Assembly: GCA_001871015.1 (NCBI GenBank)
Contig: MNUO01000124.1
Coordinates: 3,531 to 16,584, forward strand
Length of the DNA: 13,054 nt
Reading direction: 5' to 3'
Source: Candidatus Desantisbacteria bacterium CG1_02_38_46
Lineage (GTDB): Bacteria > Desantisbacteria > UBA1551 > UBA1559
Below the pieces are notes generated by a model, which was given only the letters and a program-made list of their open reading frames with translations, ran no database searches and was not told where the DNA came from. Numbering within the stretch: position 1 is the stretch's first letter; each line of letters opens with the position of its first letter. A program made the translations under genes and the position numbers. Positions 1 through 6,227 of this stretch are shown here, piece after piece.

Positions 1-6
1 TGTCAT

Positions 7-56
7 GGTGTCATATCAGGACTAAAGTCCTGAGTTACATGTCAAGACCTGACACC
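7..56. repeat. Nested inverted repeat containing a hairpin repeat copy
   Basis: The outer arms GGTGTCA (7-13) and TGACACC (50-56) are perfect complements. Between them lies the hairpin TCAGGACT-AA-AGTCCTGA (16-33), followed by the tail GTTAC (34-38). The unit from 16 to 38 is the same repeat family, in the same orientation as the first two copies, that forms the cluster at 1602-1727. No T-tract follows, so it does not look like an intrinsic terminator. It lies just upstream of the ribosome binding site of the gene at 76 and may mark the end of an unseen upstream gene. Confidence 0.75.
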
Positions 57-75
57 TAATTAGAAGGGGGGATAG

Positions 76-1335
76 ATGAAGGTTTGTATTTTTGAGGATG
101 ACAAGTTTGAACAGTTATATCCACTTACATACTTGCGTCCGACGTTTGAGTTGAAGTGCGGAGCAATAAAATTATGGGAAAGAATTTCCAGATTTTACAA
201 AGACTGTGAAGTGATTTTCTGGATGAGGGAAGTGCTTGTTCCAGTATTTAAGAAGAGTCTGGAGCGAGTTAATGAGCCACAGCTTTTAAATGATGATGTT
301 TTGTGCATTAACGGAAGGTTTCTTCTTCTTGATGACAATGCTCCATCTCTGAAAGGCGATGAGGAAATAGGTATTCAGGGTGATTCAATAGTTTATGCGA
401 GAATTAACAAAGAAAGAATTTCGGGAAAAACCGTAGCCAATCTTTTTGAATCCCTGCAGAATATGAAAACAGTGCTTTCTAAAAAAGAAGTAAATTTTCC
501 ACTTATTTCATATCCGTGGGACCTGATTAATAACAACGGCAAGGCGATTAAAAACGACTTTGAGATTTCTGGTGGCTATGTCCTAAAAGGCGAACTGCAT
601 CCACAGTCATGCATCTATGGAGATAGTAAGAAAGTTCAAATAGCCAATGGAGCTAAAGTTCATCCTTTTGTAGTACTTGATACAACACTGGGGCCGGTTA
701 TTATTGAAGAAAATGCACAAGTTCTGCCGTTTTCAAGGATAGAAGGTCCTAGTGTAGTCGGAAAGAATTCCCAGATATTAGGAGCAACGAGAATTCGTGA
801 AGGAACCTCTATAGGTCCGGTTTGTAGAATTGGCGGAGAGATAGAAGAAAGTATTGTCCATGGGTATTCCAATAAATACCACGACGGATTTTTAGGCCAT
901 GCCTATGTTTGTGAATGGGTAAATCTCGGGGCACTAACCACTAACAGCGATTTGAAAAATGACTACAGTTCAGTTTCGGTTTATGTAAAAGGTGAACCGA
1001 TGGATTCAGGCAGCACAAAAGTTGGCTCATTTATAGGTGACCACACAAAAACAAGTATAGGTACTTTTTTTAATACGGGAGCTGTAATCGGTATAATGTG
1101 TAATGTTGTTGGAAGCGGCGGTGTTGCACCAAAATTCATTCCTTCGTTTTGCTGGTATTTGAATAATATGTTCTCAAAGGGTTATGGTTTCAGAATGCAG
1201 GTTGAGACAGCAAGAACCGCAATGTCGAGGAGGAAGGTTGAGCTGACGCAGGAAGATATAGCGCTGTTAAAATATGTGCATGAAATTACTACCGACGCAC
1301 GCGAGAAAATGGTTAAAAAATCAAGAATGGGATGA
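76..1335 (+). CDS. GlmU-like sugar nucleotidyltransferase / hexapeptide acyltransferase
   Basis: This 419-residue protein resembles the alternative bacterial GlmU-type family (UDP-GlcNAc diphosphorylase/GlcN-1-P acetyltransferase). The N-terminus has the short nucleotidyltransferase-like motif LRPTFELKCG (20-29), where classical GlmU has a G-rich uridylyltransferase loop. Residues about 172-345 form a left-handed beta-helix with hexapeptide periodicity (for example VIIEENAQVLPFSRIEG and VVGKNSQILGATRI). The acyltransferase region carries HGYSNKYHDGFLGH (262-275) and the segment WVNLGALTTNSDLKNDY (281-297), both typical of the family. An AGGGGGG stretch (65-71) precedes the ATG at 76 and supports this start. 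The stop codon overlaps a possible upstream start of the acyl carrier protein gene. Known for the family: GlcN-1-P acetylation and/or UTP-dependent uridylylation in the cytoplasm. Inference: the sugar and acyl donor are unproven, and the neighbouring acyl carrier protein leaves open an acyl-ACP donor, as used by LpxA. Confidence 0.85.
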   Translation: MKVCIFEDDKFEQLYPLTYLRPTFELKCGAIKLWERISRFYKDCEVIFWMREVLVPVFKKSLERVNEPQLLNDDVLCINGRFLLLDDNAPSLKGDEEIGIQGDSIVYARINKERISGKTVANLFESLQNMKTVLSKKEVNFPLISYPWDLINNNGKAIKNDFEISGGYVLKGELHPQSCIYGDSKKVQIANGAKVHPFVVLDTTLGPVIIEENAQVLPFSRIEGPSVVGKNSQILGATRIREGTSIGPVCRIGGEIEESIVHGYSNKYHDGFLGHAYVCEWVNLGALTTNSDLKNDYSSVSVYVKGEPMDSGSTKVGSFIGDHTKTSIGTFFNTGAVIGIMCNVVGSGGVAPKFIPSFCWYLNNMFSKGYGFRMQVETARTAMSRRKVELTQEDIALLKYVHEITTDAREKMVKKSRMG

Positions 1336-1346
1336 GGAGGAGCAAT

Positions 1347-1613
1347 ATGACAATTGAAGAAGTTGCGGAAAGGGTTAAAAAAGTGGTTTCAAAGCAATTG
1401 AAGGTACCGGTAGAGGAAATCAAAGATAGTTCTGATTTCGTAAAAGACCTCGGAGCTGAGTCAATTCAGAGTATAGAACTTGTGGCTGCGTTTGAGCAGG
1501 AATTTGACATAACTATGGATGAAGAGGCAGCTCTTGAAGTAAAAAATGTCGGTAGCGCAATAGGGTTTATTAAAAAAATATTGGACCAGCAGGGCAAGAA
1601 AAATCAGACCTGA
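1347..1613 (+). CDS. Acyl carrier protein
   Basis: This is an acidic 88-residue carrier protein. The motif DLGAESIQSIELV (34-46) contains Ser39, the expected attachment site for 4'-phosphopantetheine in the DSL-type helix-II motif. The length and four-helix pattern match the standalone ACP family. The in-frame ATG at 1332 is possible, but GAGGAGGAG (1334-1342) is an excellent ribosome binding site for the ATG at 1347, so the later start is chosen. The ATG at 1332 overlaps the end of the upstream gene, so the two are probably co-transcribed and coupled. The last residues (NQT) and the TGA stop lie inside the first copy of a hairpin repeat, so the native 3' end appears to have been overwritten by the repeat. 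It could be the housekeeping ACP or a dedicated one for the neighbouring enzyme. No fatty-acid synthesis genes are visible to decide this. Confidence 0.93.
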   Translation: MTIEEVAERVKKVVSKQLKVPVEEIKDSSDFVKDLGAESIQSIELVAAFEQEFDITMDEEAALEVKNVGSAIGFIKKILDQQGKKNQT

Positions 1614-1652
1614 AGGTCTGAGTTACGAATCAGACCTGAAGGTCTGAGTTAC
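1602..1652 (+). repeat. Two direct copies of hairpin repeat, form A
   Basis: The 25-bp unit occurs twice (1602-1626 and 1628-1652), separated by one base. Each copy is a hairpin, CAGACCT-GA-AGGTCTG, with the tail AGTTAC. The first copy contains the TGA stop of the acyl carrier protein (1611-1613). The tail and size match the copy at 16-38, but the stem sequence differs by paired changes that keep it complementary (AGACCT/AGGTCT versus AGGACT/AGTCCT). The second copy meets the inverted form-B copy at an 18-bp perfect palindrome (1644-1661). Confidence 0.85.
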
Positions 1653-1727
1653 GTAACTCAGGACTTTAGTCCTGAAGGTTTGAGTTACAACATACAGACG
1701 TAACTCAGGACTTTAGTCCTGAAGGTT
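1653..1727 (-). repeat. Two copies of hairpin repeat in inverted orientation, form B
   Basis: Copies start at 1653 and 1700 and share 28 identical bases, beginning GTAACTCAGGACTTTAGTCC. Each contains the hairpin TCAGGACT-TT-AGTCCTGA. The first copy is also enclosed by outer arms GTAACTCA (1653-1660) and TGAGTTAC (1681-1688), giving a hairpin within a hairpin. The second copy lacks a clean right arm. After base 1727 it diverges into ATGGATAAC, which runs into the promoter before nagB. Relative to form A and the copy at 16-38, these units are inverted, as in paired REP/BIME elements. Confidence 0.82.
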
Positions 1728-1739
1728 ATGGATAACTTT

Positions 1740-1748
1740 TGGTATAAT
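1740..1748 (+). promoter_or_regulatory. Candidate extended -10 promoter for nagB
   Basis: The sequence TGGTATAAT is an exact extended -10 (TGnTATAAT). The position 17 bases upstream (about 1720-1725, TGAAGG) is a poor -35, which extended -10 promoters tolerate. Transcription would start near 1755, leaving a short leader before the strong AGGAGGT ribosome site (1771-1777) and the ATG at 1782. The -35 region overlaps the end of a hairpin repeat copy, so the repeat may form part of the promoter. Confidence 0.5.
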
Positions 1749-1781
1749 TTCCTTAGCTATCAAGTAAAAAAGGAGGTAATC

Positions 1782-2579
1782 ATGCAGGTCGTTATAAAAG
1801 CAAACTATGACGAGATAAGTAAGGAGGCAGCATTAACAGTCAAACAGCGGTTGATGGAGAAACCCAGTTTTGTTCTCGGGCTTGCTACAGGAAGTACACC
1901 TTTAGGGTTATATAAGGAACTCATAAGGATGCACAAAGAAGAAGGTTTAAGTTTTTCCCATATGGTAACTTTTAACCTTGATGAATATCTGGGCCTTGCG
2001 CCTGACCATCCGCAGAGTTACAACTTCTTTATGTGGGAAAACCTGTTTAAACATATCAACATCAACCCCAGGAATGTCTACATTCCTGATGGTAAGGTTA
2101 AGCCTGTTGATGTTGAAGAATATTGTGAATGGTATGAATCCCGTATTAAGAAGTTTGGCGGAATTGATTTGCAGATACTCGGTATTGGCAGGGACGGGCA
2201 TATCGGATTTAATGAACCAGGTTCTTCGTTAGGTTCCCGCACAAGAGTGAAAACCCTGACTGAGGAAACTATGCAGGACAATGCCCGTTTCTTTAAAGAC
2301 CCATCTGAAGTTCCCACCTATTCAATTACAATGGGAGTAGGAACGGTTATGGAAGCAAAAGAAATATTAATGGTTGCAAGTGGAAAAAATAAGGCACAGG
2401 TAATCGCAACAGCTATTGAAGGAGGAGTTACGGCTCAGGTTACTGCCTCGGTATTACAGTTACACAAGAAAGTCACCGTATTTCTTGATGAAGAGGCTGC
2501 ATCGCTCCTGAAAAGAAAAAAATATTATAATTTTGTTGCCGAGGCAGTTAAAAAGTTCCAGGCGATAAAGGAAAGCTGA
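1782..2579 (+). CDS. Glucosamine-6-phosphate deaminase (NagB)
   Basis: This 265-residue cytoplasmic enzyme is predicted to convert glucosamine 6-phosphate to fructose 6-phosphate plus ammonia, the committed step of amino-sugar catabolism. Phosphate-binding LGLATGSTPLGLY (32-44) and FNLDEYLGL (64-72, catalytic base Asp67) are present. So is GIGRDGHIGFNEPGSS (134-149), which holds Asp138, His140 and Glu145 of the ring-opening relay, followed by SRTR (152-155) and Lys202. The length matches the compact NagB family. In-frame codons reach back to an ATG at 1728, but AGGAGGT at 1771-1777 fits the ATG at 1782, and the extra residues have no family resemblance. The gene probably begins a transcript from the extended -10 at 1740, continuing into rpmB 9 bases downstream. 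The allosteric C-terminal tail of some long NagB proteins is absent. Confidence 0.95.
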   Translation: MQVVIKANYDEISKEAALTVKQRLMEKPSFVLGLATGSTPLGLYKELIRMHKEEGLSFSHMVTFNLDEYLGLAPDHPQSYNFFMWENLFKHININPRNVYIPDGKVKPVDVEEYCEWYESRIKKFGGIDLQILGIGRDGHIGFNEPGSSLGSRTRVKTLTEETMQDNARFFKDPSEVPTYSITMGVGTVMEAKEILMVASGKNKAQVIATAIEGGVTAQVTASVLQLHKKVTVFLDEEAASLLKRKKYYNFVAEAVKKFQAIKES

Positions 2580-2588
2580 GGAGAATTT

Positions 2589-2774
2589 ATGGCAAAATGT
2601 GAGGTATGCGGTAAAATTCACCAGACCGGGTTTCAGGTGAGCCATTCTCATCACGGGACAAAACGAGTATGGAAACCAAATCTGCACAAGGTGAAGGTTC
2701 TAATAAAAGGGCGTGTTAAACGTATCAATATCTGTACCAGGTGTTTGCGTTCTGGCAAGATACAAAAAGTTTAA
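2589..2774 (+). CDS. rpmB: 50S ribosomal protein bL28, zinc-binding form
   Basis: This is a basic 61-residue ribosomal protein of the large subunit. It opens MAKCEVCGK and ends with NICTRCLRSGKIQKV. The two CxxC pairs (Cys4/Cys7 and Cys49/Cys52) form the zinc site of the C+ type of bL28, whereas zinc-independent C- paralogues lack them. The central WKPNLHKVKV (28-37) is a family hallmark. The start codon lies 6 bases after GAGGAG at 2578-2583, which overlaps the nagB stop, so translation is probably coupled. The kinase start codon follows the stop by 2 bases. Placement between an amino-sugar enzyme and a kinase is unusual, since rpmB is more often beside rpmG or stands alone. Confidence 0.95.
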   Translation: MAKCEVCGKIHQTGFQVSHSHHGTKRVWKPNLHKVKVLIKGRVKRINICTRCLRSGKIQKV

Positions 2775-2776
2775 AA

Positions 2777-4279
2777 ATGAAGAATTTTGGGAACTACGAG
2801 ATATTGTGTGAAATTGGTCAGGGAGGAATGGCTCAGGTTTTTAAGGCAAGACAAAACGATTTAAAGAGGACTGTAGCCATAAAAAAAATAAAAGAAACTT
2901 TCTCAGAGGATGAAGATTTTCTGAGGATGTTCAAAGACGAAGCAGTTATAGCAGCAAATTTAAATCATCCCAACATTATTGGTATTTATGAACTGGGCAA
3001 ATTGGGCCATTCCTATTATATTTCAATGGAGTATGTGGATGGGCAATCATTAAAAAAGATAATAGAGAGTTTAAAGACATTAAATGAGAGGATTCCCTTG
3101 AGTTTATCTTTGTTTATTGTGATGGAGGTAGCCAGAGCTCTTCAATTTGCACATCGTCTGAATGTAATTCACAGGGATGTCAGCCCTTCAAATATTCTTG
3201 TTTCTTATCAGGGAAGGGTAAAACTTGTTGATTTTGGTATTGCAAAAGCAGAACATTCCATTTCCAGGTCTACGAGGGTAGGAATTCTTAAGGGTAAATT
3301 AAATTACCTTGCTCCTGAACAGGCAAAAGGTGAGAAAATTGACCATAGAGCAGATATTTTTGCCCTCGGGATTATTATGTATGAATTAATATCGGGTAGA
3401 ACCCTTTTTGCAGGGGAAACCGAACTGGAAATTTTAGAGAAGGTGAGAAATGCACAGACAGAAAATATGCTGTCTTCACTTACTATACATAACTGCAAGC
3501 ATGTTGATGTATCTGTGGATTTGAAGAATGTAATCAGAAAATGTCTTCAGAACAACCCAGACAAAAGATACCAGGATATTTCGTCTTTTATAATGGATAT
3601 GGAAAACATAACTCGTAGTTATGGATTATTGAGCGATGAGGAAGAATTGAGTGCGTACCTTGCAAGGTTATTTGGAAGAGAAAATGAAAATCTTCAGGGC
3701 AGGGTTAATGAGGCAGTGTATCCCCGAGTGCCAGGCCCCAATGGGTGGGAAAAAGTGTCAAGTCCGGAGATAATTTATCAGACCAAAGTTATGAGAGGGA
3801 TAGATGCTGCAAAATTGAAAAATTTAAGATTATTTTTTATCTGCAGTCTTGCTGGTGCTGTCTTCATATTTCTTTTCATTTTTTTAAAACACGGGCAGAA
3901 TCTATCAACAGAACACATAGTGGATGCCCTGCCAGCAGCATCGCCAGAAAATAAGTCAGCAGATGCTCCACAGACTCCACAGGTTCCACAGTCGGACAGG
4001 ATTCAGGGGAACTTGGACATCGGGGAGGTAAAGGAGCCAGAAAAAGAGATTTCGGGCACCATTTTCATAAATGTCCAACCTCCTGATGCATTAATCTATA
4101 TTGACAATACCTTTCAGGGTGAGGGAAATAGAGCTTTGAAAAACCTTAAACCGGGAGAACATATTATAAAAATTACTCACCCTGATTATGAAGATGAAAT
4201 TCGTTTAATAAAAATAACTTCTGAAAAACAAAAATTTCATTTACTCTACCGAAACGGCGAGATTCAAGTTCAAGATTAA
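2777..4279 (+). CDS. Membrane Ser/Thr protein kinase with PEGA domain
   Basis: This 500-residue Hanks-type kinase has a cytoplasmic catalytic domain at about 7-280. Visible motifs are the glycine loop GQGGMAQVFKA (14-24), VAIKK with Lys36, and the catalytic loop HRDVSPSNIL (132-141; Asp134, Asn139). DFG (152-154) and APEQ (179-182) follow. All catalytic residues are present, so activity is expected. One transmembrane helix lies at about 351-370. A Pro/Ala-rich linker then leads to a C-terminal PEGA-type beta domain (about 427-480, with NVQPPDALIYIDNTFQGEG), predicted to be extracytoplasmic. A GTG at 2741 is in frame but overlaps bL28. The ATG at 2777 begins exactly at the kinase fold and is preferred, although it has no clear ribosome site and probably depends on coupling to rpmB. 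The substrate is unknown. An FHA protein encoded about 5.4 kb downstream is a conceivable partner. Confidence 0.92.
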   Translation: MKNFGNYEILCEIGQGGMAQVFKARQNDLKRTVAIKKIKETFSEDEDFLRMFKDEAVIAANLNHPNIIGIYELGKLGHSYYISMEYVDGQSLKKIIESLKTLNERIPLSLSLFIVMEVARALQFAHRLNVIHRDVSPSNILVSYQGRVKLVDFGIAKAEHSISRSTRVGILKGKLNYLAPEQAKGEKIDHRADIFALGIIMYELISGRTLFAGETELEILEKVRNAQTENMLSSLTIHNCKHVDVSVDLKNVIRKCLQNNPDKRYQDISSFIMDMENITRSYGLLSDEEELSAYLARLFGRENENLQGRVNEAVYPRVPGPNGWEKVSSPEIIYQTKVMRGIDAAKLKNLRLFFICSLAGAVFIFLFIFLKHGQNLSTEHIVDALPAASPENKSADAPQTPQVPQSDRIQGNLDIGEVKEPEKEISGTIFINVQPPDALIYIDNTFQGEGNRALKNLKPGEHIIKITHPDYEDEIRLIKITSEKQKFHLLYRNGEIQVQD

Positions 4280-4384
4280 TTGTCCGAAGTGTAATAGCGA
4301 AAAGGTAACCAGGTTATTTTCGGTCTTTGGATATTTGGGTGGGACAAAAAAATCTTCGTGCAGCAGAAAGGATGTGAAAAATGA
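4275..4384 (+). pseudogene. Remnant of small zinc-ribbon protein gene
   Basis: In the frame +1 to the kinase, the supposed spacer translates to INCPKCNSEKVTRLFSVFGY from 4275, continuing with LGGTKKSSC. This resembles the CxxC half of FmdB-like small zinc ribbons (CPKCGS-x-VxRLFS). No ATG, GTG or TTG starts this frame after the TAA at 4215, so a start codon is missing unless ATT is used. The second cysteine pair is incomplete. A one-base shift after SSC would give KGCEK and a TGA at 4382-4384 that overlaps the next gene's ATG, the same coupling used elsewhere here. That suggests a once-intact operon gene damaged at the start and by a frameshift. A chance match or a sequencing error is possible. 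Confidence 0.4.
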
Positions 4385-5019
4385 AGAAGCTAATGTCTTT
4401 GCTATTTTCGTTGTTAATTTTGCAGGTTCAATCTTATGAATGTTGGGGGCAGTCTGGAACAGCGGTTAATCCCCCTCCTCAGCCGCTTTCTGCAGAGGAT
4501 GCTAATCTTATATTGAAAAAGGGAAAGAATTTATTTGACAGCGCCCATTATGAAGAAGCGAGCAGGGAATTTTTAGTCGTCGCCCAATCAAATGATGCGC
4601 CCCAAGAAGACAGAATTAAAGCACGTTATTTTCTGATGAAGATATATCGTGCCTATGGAGAAGATGAAAAAGTAAAGAACGAAATAATAGAAATCCTGAA
4701 ATTGAATCCCAATTATACACCTTCGTCCAGAGAGCCAGCTTCTGTTAGAAAATTATTCAAAGAGGTTAAGGAGGAATTTTTGAAAGGACAGAGTGCAAAA
4801 GAATCAGGTATCCGCCCAGAAGCAGGTGTTCTTCAGTCCATGCTAATGGAGGATATGGCGACGCTCGAGCGTTCCCTGGCCCAGGCCTCCTCCTATCAGG
4901 AGAGTTTCAGCCTTAAAGTGGGCAAAATGGAAAAAGAATTCAAGAAATTAAAATTAAGTTTTTATACTACTTCCTTAACCCTTTTTTTGCTTTTAGCAGT
5001 AGGAATTGGATTTAAATGA
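4381..5019 (+). CDS. Exported TPR-like protein with C-terminal membrane anchor
   Basis: I do not recognise a named family. The 212-residue product opens with a signal-like segment (MKKLMSLLFSLLILQVQS, 1-18). A proline-rich linker and a helical TPR-like region (about 38-135) follow, including KGKNLFDSAHYEEASREFL (47-65) and a LNPNYTP motif (108-114) ahead of a VRKLFKEVKEEF helix (122-133). A charged, probably coiled-coil stretch occupies 150-192, and a hydrophobic helix (about 194-210) ends the protein. The topology suggests a periplasmic scaffold anchored in the inner membrane. AAAGGA (4367-4372) supports the ATG at 4381. The stop overlaps the murG start (ATGA), so the two are co-translated, which suggests an envelope role. 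Interaction with the upstream PEGA kinase is possible but unproven. Confidence 0.8.
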   Translation: MKKLMSLLFSLLILQVQSYECWGQSGTAVNPPPQPLSAEDANLILKKGKNLFDSAHYEEASREFLVVAQSNDAPQEDRIKARYFLMKIYRAYGEDEKVKNEIIEILKLNPNYTPSSREPASVRKLFKEVKEEFLKGQSAKESGIRPEAGVLQSMLMEDMATLERSLAQASSYQESFSLKVGKMEKEFKKLKLSFYTTSLTLFLLLAVGIGFK

Positions 5020-6158
5020 AAAATGATGTGAAAATAATAATTGCTACCGGTGGGACAGGAGGACACCTTTATCCTGCGCTGGCTGTAGCGCGAATGCTTG
5101 GAACGCGTGCAAATCTAAAACTGTTGTTCGTCGGCGGAAAAGGAAGTTTAGAAGAAAAAAAAGTAAGCAGTATTTGTATACCTTTTAGAGGAATAGTGGT
5201 AAGGAAGTTTCTTCGCGGACAATTTATTTTCTTACCATCTTTTATATTGAATTTATGCATTGCTTGTATTCAATCCTTTTTTATCATTATGGAATTCAGG
5301 CCTGATGTTGTTGTTGGAATGGGTGGTTATGTAAGTGGTCCAGTGCTTCTAACAAGTGCATTATGTGGCATACCTACTTTGATTCATGAGCAGAATACTG
5401 TTGCGGGACTTACCAACAGAATTCTGGCTAAGTTTGTCCGCAGGATAGGTATTACATTTGAAATGTCAAGAAGATATTTTCCCAATACTAAAACTGAGTT
5501 TATTGGTAATCCTGTCAGGGAAGAAGTGCTTACAGCTCAAAGGGACTCATCAGTTAAGAAACTTGGTTTGCAGCCAAATAAGAAAACAGTTATTGTATTT
5601 GGTGGAAGCAGCGGAGCGAAGAAAATTAATAAGGCTATAGTAGATGCCCTTAAATTTCTGGACGGCTCCAATCTTCAAATCTTACACATCACCGGGCCCA
5701 ATGACTACAACTATGTAAAATCATTAACTTCTGCTTTACACCTTACAAATTGCGCCTTATACTTATATTCATATCTCGACAACATATGGGATGCCCTGGC
5801 GTCAGCAGACCTTGTTGTCTCACGTGCAGGAGCTACAAGTATCGCAGAAATTACAGCAAGGGGACTTCCATCAATTCTAATTCCATATCCGTATGCTTCT
5901 GAAAATCACCAGGAATTAAACAGTCGCGTATTAGAGGAAAAGGGTGCTGCCAGAGTTCTGTTAGACAGGGAACTTACTGGTGAGAATTTAGCAAGGGAGA
6001 TTTTGAATTTAATTGGTGATGATGAAAAAATGAAAAGGATGGCTTATCAAAGCAAATCCTTTGGACAGCCAGATGCAACCAAGAAATTGGTAAACGCTAT
6101 TTATCAATTGGCTCTTCCAGAGAGCCTACTTTCGGTCGCAAGACCTACTCGGTCGTAA
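5016..6158 (+). CDS. murG: MurG, lipid II-forming GlcNAc transferase
   Basis: MurG transfers GlcNAc from UDP-GlcNAc to undecaprenyl-PP-MurNAc-pentapeptide (lipid I) on the inner face of the cytoplasmic membrane, giving lipid II. The 380-residue GT-B glycosyltransferase shows glycine loops TGGTGGHLYPALA (11-23), VGMGGYVSGPV (100-110) and VFGGSSGAKKINKAI (194-208), plus HEQN (124-127). The UDP-GlcNAc site is AGATSIAEITARGLP (271-285) with Glu278, and then His298, Gln299 and Asn302. The length is slightly above the usual 355-365 because the last residues (about 373-380, SVARPTRS) are encoded by a 17-bp hairpin tandem array that supplies the TAA. The downstream TPR-SPOR gene is in the same frame beyond that single stop. 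The usual mur/fts neighbours are not present in the window. The start overlaps the upstream stop (ATGA). Confidence 0.96.
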   Translation: MKNDVKIIIATGGTGGHLYPALAVARMLGTRANLKLLFVGGKGSLEEKKVSSICIPFRGIVVRKFLRGQFIFLPSFILNLCIACIQSFFIIMEFRPDVVVGMGGYVSGPVLLTSALCGIPTLIHEQNTVAGLTNRILAKFVRRIGITFEMSRRYFPNTKTEFIGNPVREEVLTAQRDSSVKKLGLQPNKKTVIVFGGSSGAKKINKAIVDALKFLDGSNLQILHITGPNDYNYVKSLTSALHLTNCALYLYSYLDNIWDALASADLVVSRAGATSIAEITARGLPSILIPYPYASENHQELNSRVLEEKGAARVLLDRELTGENLAREILNLIGDDEKMKRMAYQSKSFGQPDATKKLVNAIYQLALPESLLSVARPTRS

Positions 6159-6220
6159 GACCTACTTGGTCGCAAGACCTACTTGGTCGCAAGACCTACT
6201 TGGTCGCAAGACCTACTTGG
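6134..6220. repeat. 17-bp tandem hairpin array at murG 3' end
   Basis: Five head-to-tail copies of GGTCGCAAGACCTACTT start at 6134, 6151, 6168, 6185 and 6202, flanked by partial copies (CCTACTT at 6125-6131 and GG at 6219-6220). Each unit is a hairpin GGTC-GCAA-GACC whose loop has the GNRA form. Copy 1 ends in C instead of T, and copy 2 has loop GTAA instead of GCAA. That second change creates the murG stop TAA (6156-6158). Units 3-5 are identical, which suggests recent expansion. On the complementary strand each unit reads GTAGGTCTTGCGACC, a GTAG-plus-hairpin pattern like REP elements. There are no spacers, so this is not a CRISPR. Confidence 0.9.
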
Positions 6221-6227
6221 CAAAAAA

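Noticed and set aside
16-33. Intrinsic terminator at the first hairpin, and likewise at the 1602-1727 and 6134-6220 hairpins
   Set aside because: None is followed by a run of T, and two of the sites lie just before or inside translated sequence.
1728-1781. Earlier nagB start at ATG 1728
   Set aside because: It would overlap the extended -10 promoter, and it adds residues not seen in NagB. The AGGAGGT site fits the ATG at 1782.
1614-1781. Riboswitch or glmS-type ribozyme before nagB
   Set aside because: The interval is fully explained by four repeat copies, a promoter and a ribosome site. No conserved ribozyme core was recognised.
1947-2317. Open frames on both strands inside nagB, and similar frames inside most other genes
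   Set aside because: They lack family-like motifs, ribosome sites and independent context. They are overlaps of strongly supported genes.
2741-2776. GTG start at 2741 for the kinase
   Set aside because: It lies inside the bL28 gene and adds residues ahead of the kinase fold. The ATG at 2777 begins the domain.
6134-6220. CRISPR array
   Set aside because: The 17-bp units are directly adjacent with no spacers, and no cas genes are present.
6183-6227. TTG start at 6183 for the TPR-SPOR protein
   Set aside because: The added residues are encoded purely by the tandem repeat and would precede the signal sequence.
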